DNA of 60,603 nt from an uncultured Acetatifactor sp. (GCA_910578215.1 CAJTPH010000008.1:27312-87914), one strand, 5' to 3'; numbered from the stretch's first letter, positions 34,861-43,281 are shown. Notes: generated by a model not told the origin, from the sequence alone. Program-made: numbers and translations.

Positions 34861-35139
34861 GCCTGCAGCACCTGCTCTTTTTTTATACTCTGTTTGCAGC
34901 GCTCGCTCCTTTTTACACGCTGCCTGCAGCACCTGCTCTTTTTCACTCGCTGCCCGCAACACTCGCTCCTTTTTACACTCTGCCCGTAGCACCTGCTCTT
35001 TTTCACTCGCTGTTTGCAGCGCTCGCTCTTTTTTACACGCTGCCTGTAGCACCTGCTCTTTTTCACTCGCTGCCCACAGCACTCGCTCCTTTTTACACTC
35101 TGCCTGCAGCGCTCGCTCTTTTTACACTCTGCCCGCAAT
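34861..35139. repeat. 30-bp imperfect tandem repeat array with 60-bp higher-order period
   Basis: About nine units of 30 bp (one 31, one 29), each built as GCCTGCAGC-A/G-CC/CT-GCTC, a T-tract and CACTCGCT or ACACTCT. Two unit types alternate (ACCTGCTC type and GCTCGCTC or ACTCGCTC type), giving a 60-bp super-period; degenerate half-units flank the array. Because 30 is a multiple of three and the units lack stops, several frames stay open across the array on both strands. None has a credible ribosome binding site (the minus-strand 108-codon frame starts at TTG without one). The array fills the region between the divergent ecfA1 and vanY promoters. Confidence 0.85.
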
Positions 35140-35166
35140 TTACAAATTGTCCGCAATGTGTTAAAA

Positions 35167-35195
35167 TTGTCACAGCTTGGCTTAATGGTTATTAT
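35167..35195 (+). promoter_or_regulatory. Promoter of the VanY-like gene
   Basis: TTGTCA (35167-35172), 17 nt, TATTAT (35190-35195), about 105 nt upstream of the start at 35303. It lies just beyond the tandem repeat. Confidence 0.65.
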
Positions 35196-35302
35196 ATAAA
35201 CGCGTTGTCGAAAGCATACACATCGCTTGTTTCTAATATGGCATGAAGCAATGCGAAAGAAGGCGCCAAAATGAATTGTAAACTTTATAAAGGAATGTTT
35301 CT

Positions 35303-36280
35303 ATGGATAAAAAGAAAATTATGACAATGGTTGCCGCGCTGGCTGCAATTCTGGTCATTGTCAGAAGTCTCACAAAGCTTGCGGGGGGCGACTCCATGAG
35401 CCTGTCGGAATACGCGGCGCTGAACGCATCCGCGCGCCCTTCGGAAGGTCCGCTGCCCGGAGAGGAACCCGACGCCCCATCTGCACCGCCCGTTCCCTCC
35501 CCGACGGCATCCCCTGCCCCGGTATCCGCCCTGATCGGAGCCTCCCTGAACGGCAGCTCTCAGCTTAAGGAACGCACTACCTATACCGAAGGCTTCTATT
35601 ATGAGCCTCTCTCCGACAATCTGCGCCGCTATATCACGGGAATCTCCTATCCCGCAGGGCAGCCCGATACCAAGGAACCCGCCGTTCAGCCGGAACAGAA
35701 CAGCACGGCAGCGCCGGACGCTCCCGCCGACCGGGACGGCAGTACACCGGAAGCACAGGGAAGTACGGATTTGGCTGAACTTGAGCAGCTTCGCTATGTG
35801 CATATCTGGCACTACGACTTTTCGGGAACGCCTCAGGAGGGCGAGCTTATCTGCAACGAGTATATCGCCCGGGATCTGGTGGAAATTTTTTATGAGCTGT
35901 ACCGCAACGAGTATCAGCTGGGTAAGGTTCTCTTAATCGACGAATATGACGGTGACGCGGATGCCGCAAGGGAGGACAACAACTCTTTTTGCTTTTACTT
36001 CCCACAGGACACGGAGGACAGCGGCCTTTCCAAGCATGCAGCAGGGCTTGCCCTGGACATCAATCCCCTGTATAACCCCCGCATCACCTACGAGGCGGAC
36101 GGCAGCCGGATAATCACCCCTGCTTCCGCCGCCGATTACGCGGACCGTACAGCAGACTTTCCCTATAAAATCGACGAGGACGATCTATGCTGCAAGCTCT
36201 TTGTCCGGCACGGCTTTACATGGGGCGGCAATCGCAACAACGGCAAGGACTACCAGCACTTTCAGAAAGCCATGCCCTGA
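35303..36280 (+). CDS. Membrane-anchored M15-family D-Ala-D-Ala carboxypeptidase (VanY-like)
   Basis: A 325-residue protein. One N-terminal TM anchor (about 7-22) is followed by a Pro/Ser/Glu-rich linker (about 45-155). The catalytic domain has zinc ligands His245 and Asp252 in SKHAAGLALDINP and His319 in DYQHFQK near the end. This is the HxxxxxxD...H arrangement of M15 peptidases that trim D-Ala from peptidoglycan stem peptides. AAAGGA precedes the ATG. It lies on the opposite strand to its ribosomal neighbours, inserted between rplQ and ecfA1. Confidence 0.87.
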   Translation: MDKKKIMTMVAALAAILVIVRSLTKLAGGDSMSLSEYAALNASARPSEGPLPGEEPDAPSAPPVPSPTASPAPVSALIGASLNGSSQLKERTTYTEGFYYEPLSDNLRRYITGISYPAGQPDTKEPAVQPEQNSTAAPDAPADRDGSTPEAQGSTDLAELEQLRYVHIWHYDFSGTPQEGELICNEYIARDLVEIFYELYRNEYQLGKVLLIDEYDGDADAAREDNNSFCFYFPQDTEDSGLSKHAAGLALDINPLYNPRITYEADGSRIITPASAADYADRTADFPYKIDEDDLCCKLFVRHGFTWGGNRNNGKDYQHFQKAMP

Positions 36281-36290
36281 AATATATATT

Positions 36291-36322
36291 GAAAAAACCG
36301 ATGCGAATGCACCGGTTTTTTT
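36291..36322. terminator. Bidirectional terminator between VanY-like gene and rplQ
   Basis: AAAAACCGATGC / GCACCGGTTTTT (one mismatch) with a short loop; A- and T-runs on both sides serve both convergent genes. Confidence 0.8.
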
Positions 36323-36349
36323 ATATCTTTTATTCCGTTTATGACATCC

Positions 36350-36886
36350 TTATACTAACTCCAGAACTACTTCCATAGCTGCGTCGCCCTTACGCGGTCC
36401 GATCTTTACAATTCTGGTGTAACCGCCCTTGCGGTCCGTATACTTAGGTCCATATTCATCAAAAAGCTTTGCGACAAGATCCACCTTCTTGGTATTTCTC
36501 TTTCTGCCTGCCGCCTCCTTGGGAACATCGATAACAGGATACAAAACCTTCAGCATCTGGTGTCTTGCATGAAGGCGGGAGGGAAGATCCTTCTTGATCT
36601 CCTTCTCTACGGAATCGAACTTCGTTACCTTCTTGCCGTCTACAACTTCCTTTACACGCTTGCCGTCCTTATCCTTTACAGGAACCTTTGCGGTAACGGT
36701 TACGGTCTCATAGTTATCCTTTTCCTTAACTGCAAGAGCGATAAGCCCCTCCGCGATCTTTCTGACTTCCTTAGCCCTCATCTCTGTTGTAACGATCTTT
36801 CCATGATACAGCAATGCCGTTACCTGGTTTCTCAGCAGCGCCTTTCTCTGTGAAGATGTCCTGCCAAGCTTTCTGTATTTAGCCAT
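36350..36886 (-). CDS. rplQ: Ribosomal protein L17 (bL17), long form
   Basis: 178 residues against about 120 in E. coli. The ATG at 36886 follows AAAGGA. N-terminal YRKLGRTSSQRKALLRNQ and C-terminal LFDEYGPKYTDRKGGYTR identify L17. The extra length is an internal Lys/Asp-rich insertion of about 50 residues (around 65-125, with VKDKDGKRVKEVVDGKKV) between the two conserved halves. I recall similar long L17 forms in Lachnospiraceae. It is the last gene of the alpha operon and is closed by the bidirectional terminator. Confidence 0.95.
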   Translation of the reverse strand: MAKYRKLGRTSSQRKALLRNQVTALLYHGKIVTTEMRAKEVRKIAEGLIALAVKEKDNYETVTVTAKVPVKDKDGKRVKEVVDGKKVTKFDSVEKEIKKDLPSRLHARHQMLKVLYPVIDVPKEAAGRKRNTKKVDLVAKLFDEYGPKYTDRKGGYTRIVKIGPRKGDAAMEVVLELV

Positions 36887-37022
36887 AATAGTTTTCCTTT
36901 CTCCATTCATGGTACATCCGGCCACGCTCTTTGGGCTTACTTACCGAATGCATAATATTTCCATCCGAAGATTAACCGTGGACGCACGCTTTGGTTTTAC
37001 CGCCCAGGGAAACTCCCGATAT

Positions 37023-37982
37023 CTAGTTATCCTCGCTGGGATTTAACTGAAGACCCAGCTCCTTCAATTTTGCAAGAACCTCCTCCAAAGACTTACGTCC
37101 AAGGTTGCGGACCTTCATCATATCTTCAGAGGTCTTGTTGCACAGCTCTTCCACCGTGTTGATGCCGGCTCTCTTTAAGCAGTTATAAGAACGAACGGAA
37201 AGCTCCAGCTCGTCAATGCTCATCTCAAGAACCTTTTCCTTCTCATTGTCTTCCTTCTCGATCATGACCTCTGCGGTCTTTGCATTCTCCGAAAGATCAA
37301 TAAAAAGGCTCAAATGCTCGCTCAAAACCTTTGCGGCAAGGCTTACCGCCTCGTCGGGAACCAGGGTTCCGTTTGTAAACACATCCAGAGTCAGCTTATC
37401 GTAGTCCGTAATCTGACCTACACGTGTATTATTCACAGTGACATTGACTCTCTCAACAGGCGTATAAATAGAATCCACCGCTATCACGCCTATAGGCAGA
37501 TCCTCGTGTTTGTTCCTGTCAGCGCTGACGTAGCCGCGGCCTCTGGTAATGGTCAGTTCCATGTAAAGCTTGGTATTCTTGCCGCTCAGATGCGCAATTA
37601 CCAAATCCGGATTCAGAATCTCAATATCCTGATCAACCTGAATATCGGAAGCATGTACAACGCCTTCTCCCTCATACTCGATGTATGCGGTCTTTGCCTC
37701 ATTTGTCTCGCTGTTGTTTTTGATGGCGAGGCTTTTGATATTCATGACGATCTCCGTCACATCTTCCTTGACACCGGGAATAGAGCTGAACTCATGCAGC
37801 ACACCTTCAATCTTGATCTGGCTCACCGCTGCTCCAGGCAGGGAGGAAAGCATAATTCTTCTCAGGGAATTGCCAAGCGTAATGCCGTAGCCTCTTTCCA
37901 AAGGCTCAACCACAAACTTTCCATACTTCTTGTCTTCTGAAATTTCTGTGACCTCAATGTTAGGTCTTTCAAAATCAAACAC
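37023..37982 (-). CDS. rpoA: RNA polymerase subunit alpha
   Basis: 319 residues. The GTG at 37982 has AAGGAGG 8 nt upstream and gives the expected MFDFERPNIEV start. The N-terminal dimerisation domain includes GYGITLGNSLRRIMLSSLPG; the C-terminal domain has ELSVRSYNCLKRAGINTVEEL and RNLGRKSLEEV, the helix-hairpin-helix that binds UP elements and activators. It lies between rpsD and rplQ as usual. Confidence 0.97.
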   Translation of the reverse strand: MFDFERPNIEVTEISEDKKYGKFVVEPLERGYGITLGNSLRRIMLSSLPGAAVSQIKIEGVLHEFSSIPGVKEDVTEIVMNIKSLAIKNNSETNEAKTAYIEYEGEGVVHASDIQVDQDIEILNPDLVIAHLSGKNTKLYMELTITRGRGYVSADRNKHEDLPIGVIAVDSIYTPVERVNVTVNNTRVGQITDYDKLTLDVFTNGTLVPDEAVSLAAKVLSEHLSLFIDLSENAKTAEVMIEKEDNEKEKVLEMSIDELELSVRSYNCLKRAGINTVEELCNKTSEDMMKVRNLGRKSLEEVLAKLKELGLQLNPSEDN

Positions 37983-38134
37983 TCGAATACCCTCCTTTTT
38001 GATAGTTAACCAGATACCCCGCAACACGCCGACGGAATACCCGGTTCTCGCGGAAATAAAGACACAAGCGCTCTGACGCCATAATCTGCACAATAACGGG
38101 CAGATATATGACCCCAGAGGCCAGTAGGGCAGCT

Positions 38135-38728
38135 TTACTTAGAGTACAACTCGACAATAAGCATTTCATTCACGGGAACATCAATCATCTCTCTGGAAGG
38201 AAGGTTCTTGATGGTTCCCTTTAAGCCTTCAATATCCACATCCATCCATTCGGGTACCAGCCTGCCGCCGGTTACTTCTACAATGTCCTTGTATCTCTGC
38301 ATGGACTTGGCGCTTTCCTTTACCTCGATCACGTCGCCTGCTTTAACCAGGTAAGAAGGAATACTTACCTTCTTTCCGTTTACAAGGATGTGCTTGTGGC
38401 CGACATTCTGACGCGCCTCTCTCCTTGTTCTTGCAAAGCCCATTCTGAAAACCACATTGTCAAGACGGCTCTCAAGCATGATCATCAGGTTTTCACCGGT
38501 CATTCCCTTCATTCTGTCCGCATTTTCATAATAATTCCTGAAAGGCTTTTCCAGAACTCCGTAAATGAACTTTGCCTTCTGCTTCTCGCGAAGCTGCAGA
38601 CCATACTCACTGACCTTCTTGCCTGCTCTGAGGTTCTGTCTGTTTGATTTCTTGTCATATCCCAGATAAGAAGGCTCCAAGCCCAGGGAACGACATCTCT
38701 TTAATACGGGTACGCGATTTACTGCCAT
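38135..38728 (-). CDS. rpsD: Ribosomal protein S4 (uS4)
   Basis: 197 residues. The S4 RNA-binding domain (LESRLDNVVFRMGFARTRREARQ, about 87-110, and HILVNGKKVSIPSYLVKAGD) is clear. The N-terminal zinc ligands of the zinc form are missing (only one Cys, RCRSLGLEP), so this is the zinc-free type. S4 nucleates 30S assembly and in Firmicutes controls its own synthesis. A 203-base gap separates it from rpsK. Confidence 0.97.
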   Translation of the reverse strand: MAVNRVPVLKRCRSLGLEPSYLGYDKKSNRQNLRAGKKVSEYGLQLREKQKAKFIYGVLEKPFRNYYENADRMKGMTGENLMIMLESRLDNVVFRMGFARTRREARQNVGHKHILVNGKKVSIPSYLVKAGDVIEVKESAKSMQRYKDIVEVTGGRLVPEWMDVDIEGLKGTIKNLPSREMIDVPVNEMLIVELYSK

Positions 38729-38931
38729 TTTATTTTCTCCTTTACTATAGGATACTTACATATCCATAGATGTTTACAATACCGCGGCGCATATCCGGTG
38801 ATACCCGGCATGTGCCCCGGCACCTTCTTCCAACATTTTCTTTACCTGCCGGAAAGCCCCCGCCGGACTTTGCCTGACAGAATTTAATACCTGTAATGCC
38901 TCCCGGGCACTGTATGCCGGCTTCCCGAAAA

Positions 38932-39327
38932 CTAGACACGGCGCCTCTTGGGAGGACGGCATCCGTTGTGCGGAACCGGAGTCACGTCGCGGATGCTTAC
39001 CACTTCCAGACCGCATGCCGAGAGTGCTCTGATAGCAGCCTCGCGCCCTGAACCGGGACCCTTTACAAATACGTCTACGGACTTCAATCCGTGCACAAGG
39101 GCAGCCTTTGTAGCTGTCTCTGCCGCCATCTGTGCAGCATATGGAGTAGATTTCCTTGAACCTCTAAATCCCAGACCACCAGCACTTGCCCAGCTGAGAG
39201 CGTTGCCCTCATTGTCCGTCAATGTAACAATGGTATTGTTAAAAGAAGACTGGATATGTGCCTGTCCGCGTTCAACGTTTTTCTTAACGCGCTTCTTTGT
39301 TACCTTTTTTGCAACCTGTTTAGCCAT
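38932..39327 (-). CDS. rpsK: Ribosomal protein S11 (uS11)
   Basis: 131 residues. GQAHIQSSFNNTIVTLTD, SAGGLGFRGSRKSTPYAAQMA in pieces, and the end DVTPVPHNGCRPPKRRRV are diagnostic. It sits on the 30S platform near the E-site mRNA. It is separated from rpsM by a 189-base gap holding a tandem duplication. Confidence 0.97.
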   Translation of the reverse strand: MAKQVAKKVTKKRVKKNVERGQAHIQSSFNNTIVTLTDNEGNALSWASAGGLGFRGSRKSTPYAAQMAAETATKAALVHGLKSVDVFVKGPGSGREAAIRALSACGLEVVSIRDVTPVPHNGCRPPKRRRV

Positions 39328-39423
39328 TTTTTAAACTAACCTACTTTCTCATGATTTGTTACCGTTTTCAACTGTTACTTCTGCTTTTCCTGCTATGGCT
39401 AACTTCAGCTTAATCAGCCTATA

Positions 39424-39544
39424 ACTTACTTCTTATCAGCCATGGTACGCAAAGCGTACTTGTCATGACTTACTTCTTCTTATTAGCCACGGTACGCAAA
39501 GCGTACTTGTCATGACTTACTTCTTCTTATTAGCCACGGTACGC
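39424..39544. repeat. Tandem duplication of the rpsM 3' end (47-bp unit)
   Basis: Copy 3 (39515-39544) is the genuine end of rpsM. Copy 2 (39468-39514, 47 bp) and copy 1 (39424-39467, 44 bp with a 3-bp deletion and two substitutions) follow in the rpsM-rpsK gap. Each duplicate carries the coding end for TVANKKK-stop plus a hairpin GTACGC-AAA-GCGTAC and CTTGTCATG. The hairpins lack T-runs, so they may act in mRNA processing rather than termination. Confidence 0.85.
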
Positions 39545-39888
39545 TTGGGTCCCTTGCGGGTTCTCGCATTATTCTTGGTATTCTGGCCACGGACGGGAAG
39601 ACCCTTACGATGACGGATACCGCGATAGCATCCGATCTCCTGAAGTCTCTTGATGTTCAGGGCAACCTCACGTCTCAAATCACCCTCCACAGTGACGTTC
39701 AGCTTTTCAATAGCCTCGGTAAGCTTCTTCACTTCGTCATCGGTTACGTCCCTGACTCTGGTATCGGGATTGACGCCTGCCTCTTTCAAAATCTTGTTGG
39801 CGGTGGTTCTTCCGATTCCATACACATAGGTCAAACCGATTTCAATTCGTTTTTCTCTAGGTAAGTCTACACCTGCGATACGAGCCAT
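39517..39888 (-). CDS. rpsM: Ribosomal protein S13 (uS13)
   Basis: 123 residues. MARIAGVDLPREKRIEIGLTY, TANKILKEAGVNPDTRV and the basic tail GLPVRGQNTKNNARTRKGPK (each shown as a separate segment) identify S13, which contacts S19 and the P-site tRNA in the 30S head. GGAGG precedes the ATG. Its last codons are duplicated twice just downstream. Confidence 0.97.
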   Translation of the reverse strand: MARIAGVDLPREKRIEIGLTYVYGIGRTTANKILKEAGVNPDTRVRDVTDDEVKKLTEAIEKLNVTVEGDLRREVALNIKRLQEIGCYRGIRHRKGLPVRGQNTKNNARTRKGPKRTVANKKK

Positions 39889-40230
39889 TTACATTTCCTC
39901 CATTTTCTGTGTTTCCGACTTTTCGGATCACACTCTGCGTACTGATTGGTCTGTTAGTGTGTACGCTTTTCGTTACTAATTGACTGGGGCTTTCACCCAA
40001 TCGGACTTGCATCCAATCTGTCCACGACGAATCCTGTGGTGCCAAGAAGTAATCTCCGGTAAGCCCTATCCCAGCTCTATGTTAATCAATGCCGCCATGC
40101 CCATGCTTCTCACGGACGGCGCCGGCATTGGTTCAGCCGCACATATCAACCGGACAGGAACTCACTTAACCTGCGTCGACTGCCACACCGTATATCGAAT
40201 GTGACACGCCGTACTGACTGCAGGCGGTGA
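39889..40230 (-). other. Unusually long, possibly structured rpmJ-rpsM spacer
   Basis: 342 bases where rpmJ and rpsM are normally nearly adjacent. On the minus strand, GGATGCAAGTCC (40008-40019) is followed 5 bases later by GGGTGAAAGCCCC; both can form small stem-loops. They resemble helices seen in domain I of bacterial group II introns, and GTGTG, the usual intron start, occurs at about 40184-40188. No intron-encoded protein, domain V or exon boundary could be confirmed. It may be an intron remnant, an RNA leader or neither. Confidence 0.35.
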
Positions 40231-40344
40231 TTATCCCTGTCTCTGCTTATGCTTCGGATTCTCGCAAATTACTCTGATGCGTCCTTTTCTCTTAATGATT
40301 TTGCACTTGTCGCAAATCTTTTTTACTGATGATCTAACTTTCAT
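40231..40344 (-). CDS. rpmJ: Ribosomal protein L36 (bL36)
   Basis: 37 residues beginning MKVRSSVKKICDKCKIIKRK; the ATG at 40344 follows AAAGGAGGG. The zinc-binding C-x-x-C, Cys27 and His32 are present, the zinc form. It is the first gene after the inserted carbohydrate genes and has its own promoter; infA, which normally precedes it, is absent. Confidence 0.95.
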   Translation of the reverse strand: MKVRSSVKKICDKCKIIKRKGRIRVICENPKHKQRQG

Positions 40345-40377
40345 GTTAAACCCTCCTTTCAGAAAAGACCGTTTTAC

Positions 40378-40406
40378 ATTGTAGCACAAGAAATTCAAGA
40401 GCGCAA
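40378..40406 (-). promoter_or_regulatory. Promoter restarting the rpmJ-rpsM-rpsK-rpsD-rpoA-rplQ operon
   Basis: TTGCGC (40401-40406), 17 nt, TACAAT (40378-40383) on the minus strand, about 34 nt before the rpmJ ATG. It would uncouple this half from the upstream S10-spc transcript. Confidence 0.7.
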
Positions 40407-40550
40407 GTATTTTTTTGTTAAAATATGCATACGGACTGCCGCGGCGTGCCACATATGCAATCGAACAGAGAAGATTTACCCTCCCCTGCTCGCCGCGCCG
40501 GGCTTCCGTCAGCTTCTGCCGACAATTTTTCCCTGGACGCCCGTGTACAT

Positions 40551-40580
40551 AAAAAAAGCCGTCCTGCGACAGCTCTTTTT
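40551..40580 (-). terminator. Terminator of the acyltransferase gene
   Basis: On the minus strand AAAAAGAGCTGTC / GACGGCTTTTTTT forms a stem with a short loop, ending in TTTTTTT. It lies 17 bases beyond the acyltransferase stop and isolates it from rpmJ. Confidence 0.75.
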
Positions 40581-40596
40581 ATTTTTCTGTATTATT

Positions 40597-41607
40597 TCAA
40601 TATTTATATCCGTGTCTTTTGATAAGAACAAGTACCGTCTCCACCGCCGCAAGACTGAGCAGAATGGTTCCCCAGAGGATATAGCTCTTTGCATGGGGAC
40701 TCGCCGCGGAGGCCTGATATCCAAGAGAGATGCACAGGGGCATAATGCCGAATTGCAGATGCGTGCACATAATCAGCAGGGACTCCCTGCCGATTTGCCC
40801 CAATGCCGGAACGCGCAGGCGACGCTTTTCCAGGCTGTAAAAAATCAAAACCAGCCCTGCGCTCAAGGCGGCCGCCCCCGTGAGCCACAGCAGGGGTTCC
40901 TCTATATTCATGATGCGCCAATCCGCCGTTGAAACCGCCAAGCCGCAGCTTATGCCGGCTGCCAGGCACAGCGCCGTGACAAGCGCAGTCCGCCTCCCGC
41001 CGGCCTTTTTCAGAAAGCCGTCAAGCGCATAGCCAACACCTACAAACAGCTGCCCCACACAGGCCCTCAGAGCCAGGACAAAAACACAGCCCACGGCCTG
41101 CAGCCACAGAGCGCCCGCTTCCCTTTCCCCGGCCCGCATAAAAGAGCCGCAGACACATGCGGCTGCCGCCAAAGAAGCGGAAACCGCCGCCTGCAGCCAA
41201 GTCCTTCCAAGCCTGCGCACCAGCAGCCAGAGCGCCTCGCCCAGCAGCAATGTCGGCAGGAACCATAGGACGCTGATCCCGAATCCGGTGACAATATGAA
41301 GCGTATTTGTCAAGGAGACCTCCTGGAACAGATACAAAAGGCTGAAAACAAGATAAACCGGCAAAAGCCTTTTAAATCTCTTTACCGTATAATGCTTAAA
41401 ATCCAGCCCTTCCGGCTCCTTTTGCGCCATCAGAAATCCGGAGACCACAAAGAAGACCGCCAGCTCATAGACAGAGAAAAATCTGACCGGGCGGTCCAGC
41501 TCCACCATCGGGTCGGAGCTGGACACCATGGCAAATAAATGCCCTAAAACAACGCTGATAATAGCAATTCCTTTTACATTGTCAACAAACTCATATCTCT
41601 TATTCAT
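40597..41607 (-). CDS. Acyltransferase family 3 membrane protein
   Basis: A 336-residue protein with about ten TM segments. The N-terminal YEFVDNVKGIAIISVVLGH carries the conserved Asp and His of the family; VFFVVSGFLMAQK and LWFLPTLLLGEALW follow. Members O-acetylate or O-succinylate extracellular polysaccharides or peptidoglycan. It is the last gene of the inserted block between secY and rpmJ, with 63 bases to the isomerase stop upstream. The substrate is unknown. Confidence 0.85.
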   Translation of the reverse strand: MNKRYEFVDNVKGIAIISVVLGHLFAMVSSSDPMVELDRPVRFFSVYELAVFFVVSGFLMAQKEPEGLDFKHYTVKRFKRLLPVYLVFSLLYLFQEVSLTNTLHIVTGFGISVLWFLPTLLLGEALWLLVRRLGRTWLQAAVSASLAAAACVCGSFMRAGEREAGALWLQAVGCVFVLALRACVGQLFVGVGYALDGFLKKAGGRRTALVTALCLAAGISCGLAVSTADWRIMNIEEPLLWLTGAAALSAGLVLIFYSLEKRRLRVPALGQIGRESLLIMCTHLQFGIMPLCISLGYQASAASPHAKSYILWGTILLSLAAVETVLVLIKRHGYKY

Positions 41608-41670
41608 ATCTCGCGCCGCATATCTCCTCTGCCCGCACAGGCCTCCCGCGTCTGCCCGTCTCCCTCAGAC

Positions 41671-43155
41671 TTACGCAAACGGATTTTCCGTGGGATACAA
41701 TGTTCCCGCAGGCTGGTTGTAGTTCAGATCCTCCAGGGGTACGCCTATGTACTTGAATACCTCGTACAAAACCTTTCCGAAATGCCCGAAGGCAACCGCA
41801 CCGTGGTGGGGGAAGTTCTTTTCAATCAATACGTGGCGGTAGAAACGCCCCATCTCAGGAATGGCAAAAACACCGATGCCGCCAAAGGATTTCGTTGCCA
41901 CAGGAAGCACCTCGCCCTGCGCAATGTAAGCGCGGAGCCTGTTGTCCGCGGTGGACTGAATGCGATAGAAGGTGATGTCTCCGGGGATAATGTCCCCCTC
42001 CAGGGTTCCCTGGGTAACCTCCTCCGGAAGGGTACGCGCCATAATCATCTGATATTTCATGCTGCAGGAGGTAAGCTTCTTGGTGTTGGTATTCCCGCAG
42101 TGGAAACCCATAAAGGTATCCTTATGCGTATAAGGGAACCTGCCCTCCACAGACGCCTGGTACATATCCGCGGGAACGGTATTGTTGATGTCAAGCAGGG
42201 TGACAATATCCTCGCTGACACAGGTGCCGATAAATTCGGAGAGGCATCCGTAAATATCAACCTCGCAGGACACCGGAATACCCATTCCGGTAAGGCGGCT
42301 GTTTACATAGCAGGGCACAAAGCCGAACTGCGTCTGGAATGCAGGCCAGCACTTTCCCGCAATGGCAACATACCTGCGGTAACCCTTATGCGCCTCGATC
42401 CAGTCCAGCAGCGTGAGCTCATACTGCGCCAGCTTGGGCAGCACCTCGGGCTTCATGTTGCCCGCGCCCAGCTCCTCCTCCATCTCCTTTACCTTGGCAG
42501 GAATCCTTTCGTCCCCGTCGTGCTTCTTATACGCCTCAAACAGGTCAAGCTCGGAATTTTCCTCTATCTCCACACCCAGATTATAGAGCTGCTTGATGGG
42601 CGCGTTGCAGGCAAGGAAATTCAGGGGCCTGGGGCCGAAGGAAATAATCTTCAGACCGCTTAAGCCTATGATTGCCCTTGCAATGGGAATAAATTCATGA
42701 ACCATGTCCGCACATTCCTCTGCGGTTCCCACCGGGTACTCGGGAATATATGCCCTGACGCCCCGCAGCTTTAAATTGTAGCTTGCGTTCAGCATACCGC
42801 AGTATGCGTCGCCGCGCCCGCCTATCAGGTCGCTCTGGCTCTCCTCCGCCGCCGCGATGAACATGGCGGGACCGTCAAAATGCTTCGCCAGCAGAGTCTC
42901 GGAAATCTCGGGGCCAAAGTTTCCAAGGTACACGCAGAGAGCGTTACAGCCTGCCTTCTTAATGTCCTCCAGCGCCTGCATCATATGTATCTCGCTCTCC
43001 ACAATGCAGACCGGACACTCGTAGACGGCTTCCTCGCCGTACTTTGCGGTGTAAGCCGCCATAAGCGCCTTTCTTCTGTTGACGGACAGACTTTCCGGGA
43101 AGCAGTCGCGGCTCACCGCAACAATGCCGATTTTTACCTGTGGTAAATTATTCAT
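41671..43155 (-). CDS. L-fucose/L-arabinose isomerase-family protein
   Basis: A 494-residue protein; the ATG at 43155 has AAGGAGG about 8 nt upstream. The fold and motifs follow the FucI/AraA group: N-terminal VKIGIVAVSRDCFPESL, LCVYLGNFGPEISETLL, SCEVDIYGCLSEFI with candidate metal Glu/Asp, MGFHCGNTN with His, and HHGAVAFGHFGK near the end with His. Enzymes of this fold interconvert aldoses and ketoses with Mn(II). Its neighbour is a GH127 beta-L-arabinofuranosidase, so L-arabinose to L-ribulose is a reasonable guess. L-fucose, D-arabinose or a sugar-derived analogue are alternatives, as the protein is not a close match to classic AraA or FucI. Confidence 0.8.
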   Translation of the reverse strand: MNNLPQVKIGIVAVSRDCFPESLSVNRRKALMAAYTAKYGEEAVYECPVCIVESEIHMMQALEDIKKAGCNALCVYLGNFGPEISETLLAKHFDGPAMFIAAAEESQSDLIGGRGDAYCGMLNASYNLKLRGVRAYIPEYPVGTAEECADMVHEFIPIARAIIGLSGLKIISFGPRPLNFLACNAPIKQLYNLGVEIEENSELDLFEAYKKHDGDERIPAKVKEMEEELGAGNMKPEVLPKLAQYELTLLDWIEAHKGYRRYVAIAGKCWPAFQTQFGFVPCYVNSRLTGMGIPVSCEVDIYGCLSEFIGTCVSEDIVTLLDINNTVPADMYQASVEGRFPYTHKDTFMGFHCGNTNTKKLTSCSMKYQMIMARTLPEEVTQGTLEGDIIPGDITFYRIQSTADNRLRAYIAQGEVLPVATKSFGGIGVFAIPEMGRFYRHVLIEKNFPHHGAVAFGHFGKVLYEVFKYIGVPLEDLNYNQPAGTLYPTENPFA

Positions 43156-43281
43156 GTCAGAATCCTCCTTATTATAGCTTTGCCTCTGCACTCCAGAGCC
43201 TGCGTTTAGAGGCTGTTTTGCTGATGCTGTTATTGTATCGCATTTGACGGGCTTTTTCCACCATTATTTATCAGGCTCCCG

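Noticed and set aside
34861..35139. CRISPR array
   Set aside because: Units are contiguous with no unique spacers, and no cas genes are present.
34830..35156. 108-codon minus-strand frame encoding a Cys/Lys-rich decapeptide repeat
   Set aside because: It is open only because the 30-bp repeat is a multiple of three without stops; it starts at TTG with no ribosome binding site, and similar open frames exist on the other strand.
34430..35164. Long plus-strand frame through ecfA1 and the tandem repeat
   Set aside because: It begins antisense to ecfA1 and then only reads the repeat; no ribosome binding site or conserved sequence.
40551..40580. Third copy of the MITE-like element, because of AAAAAGAGCTGTCGCA
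   Set aside because: Only 30 bp with a matching close arm and T-run; it behaves as the terminator of the acyltransferase gene. The likeness to the element ends may be coincidence.
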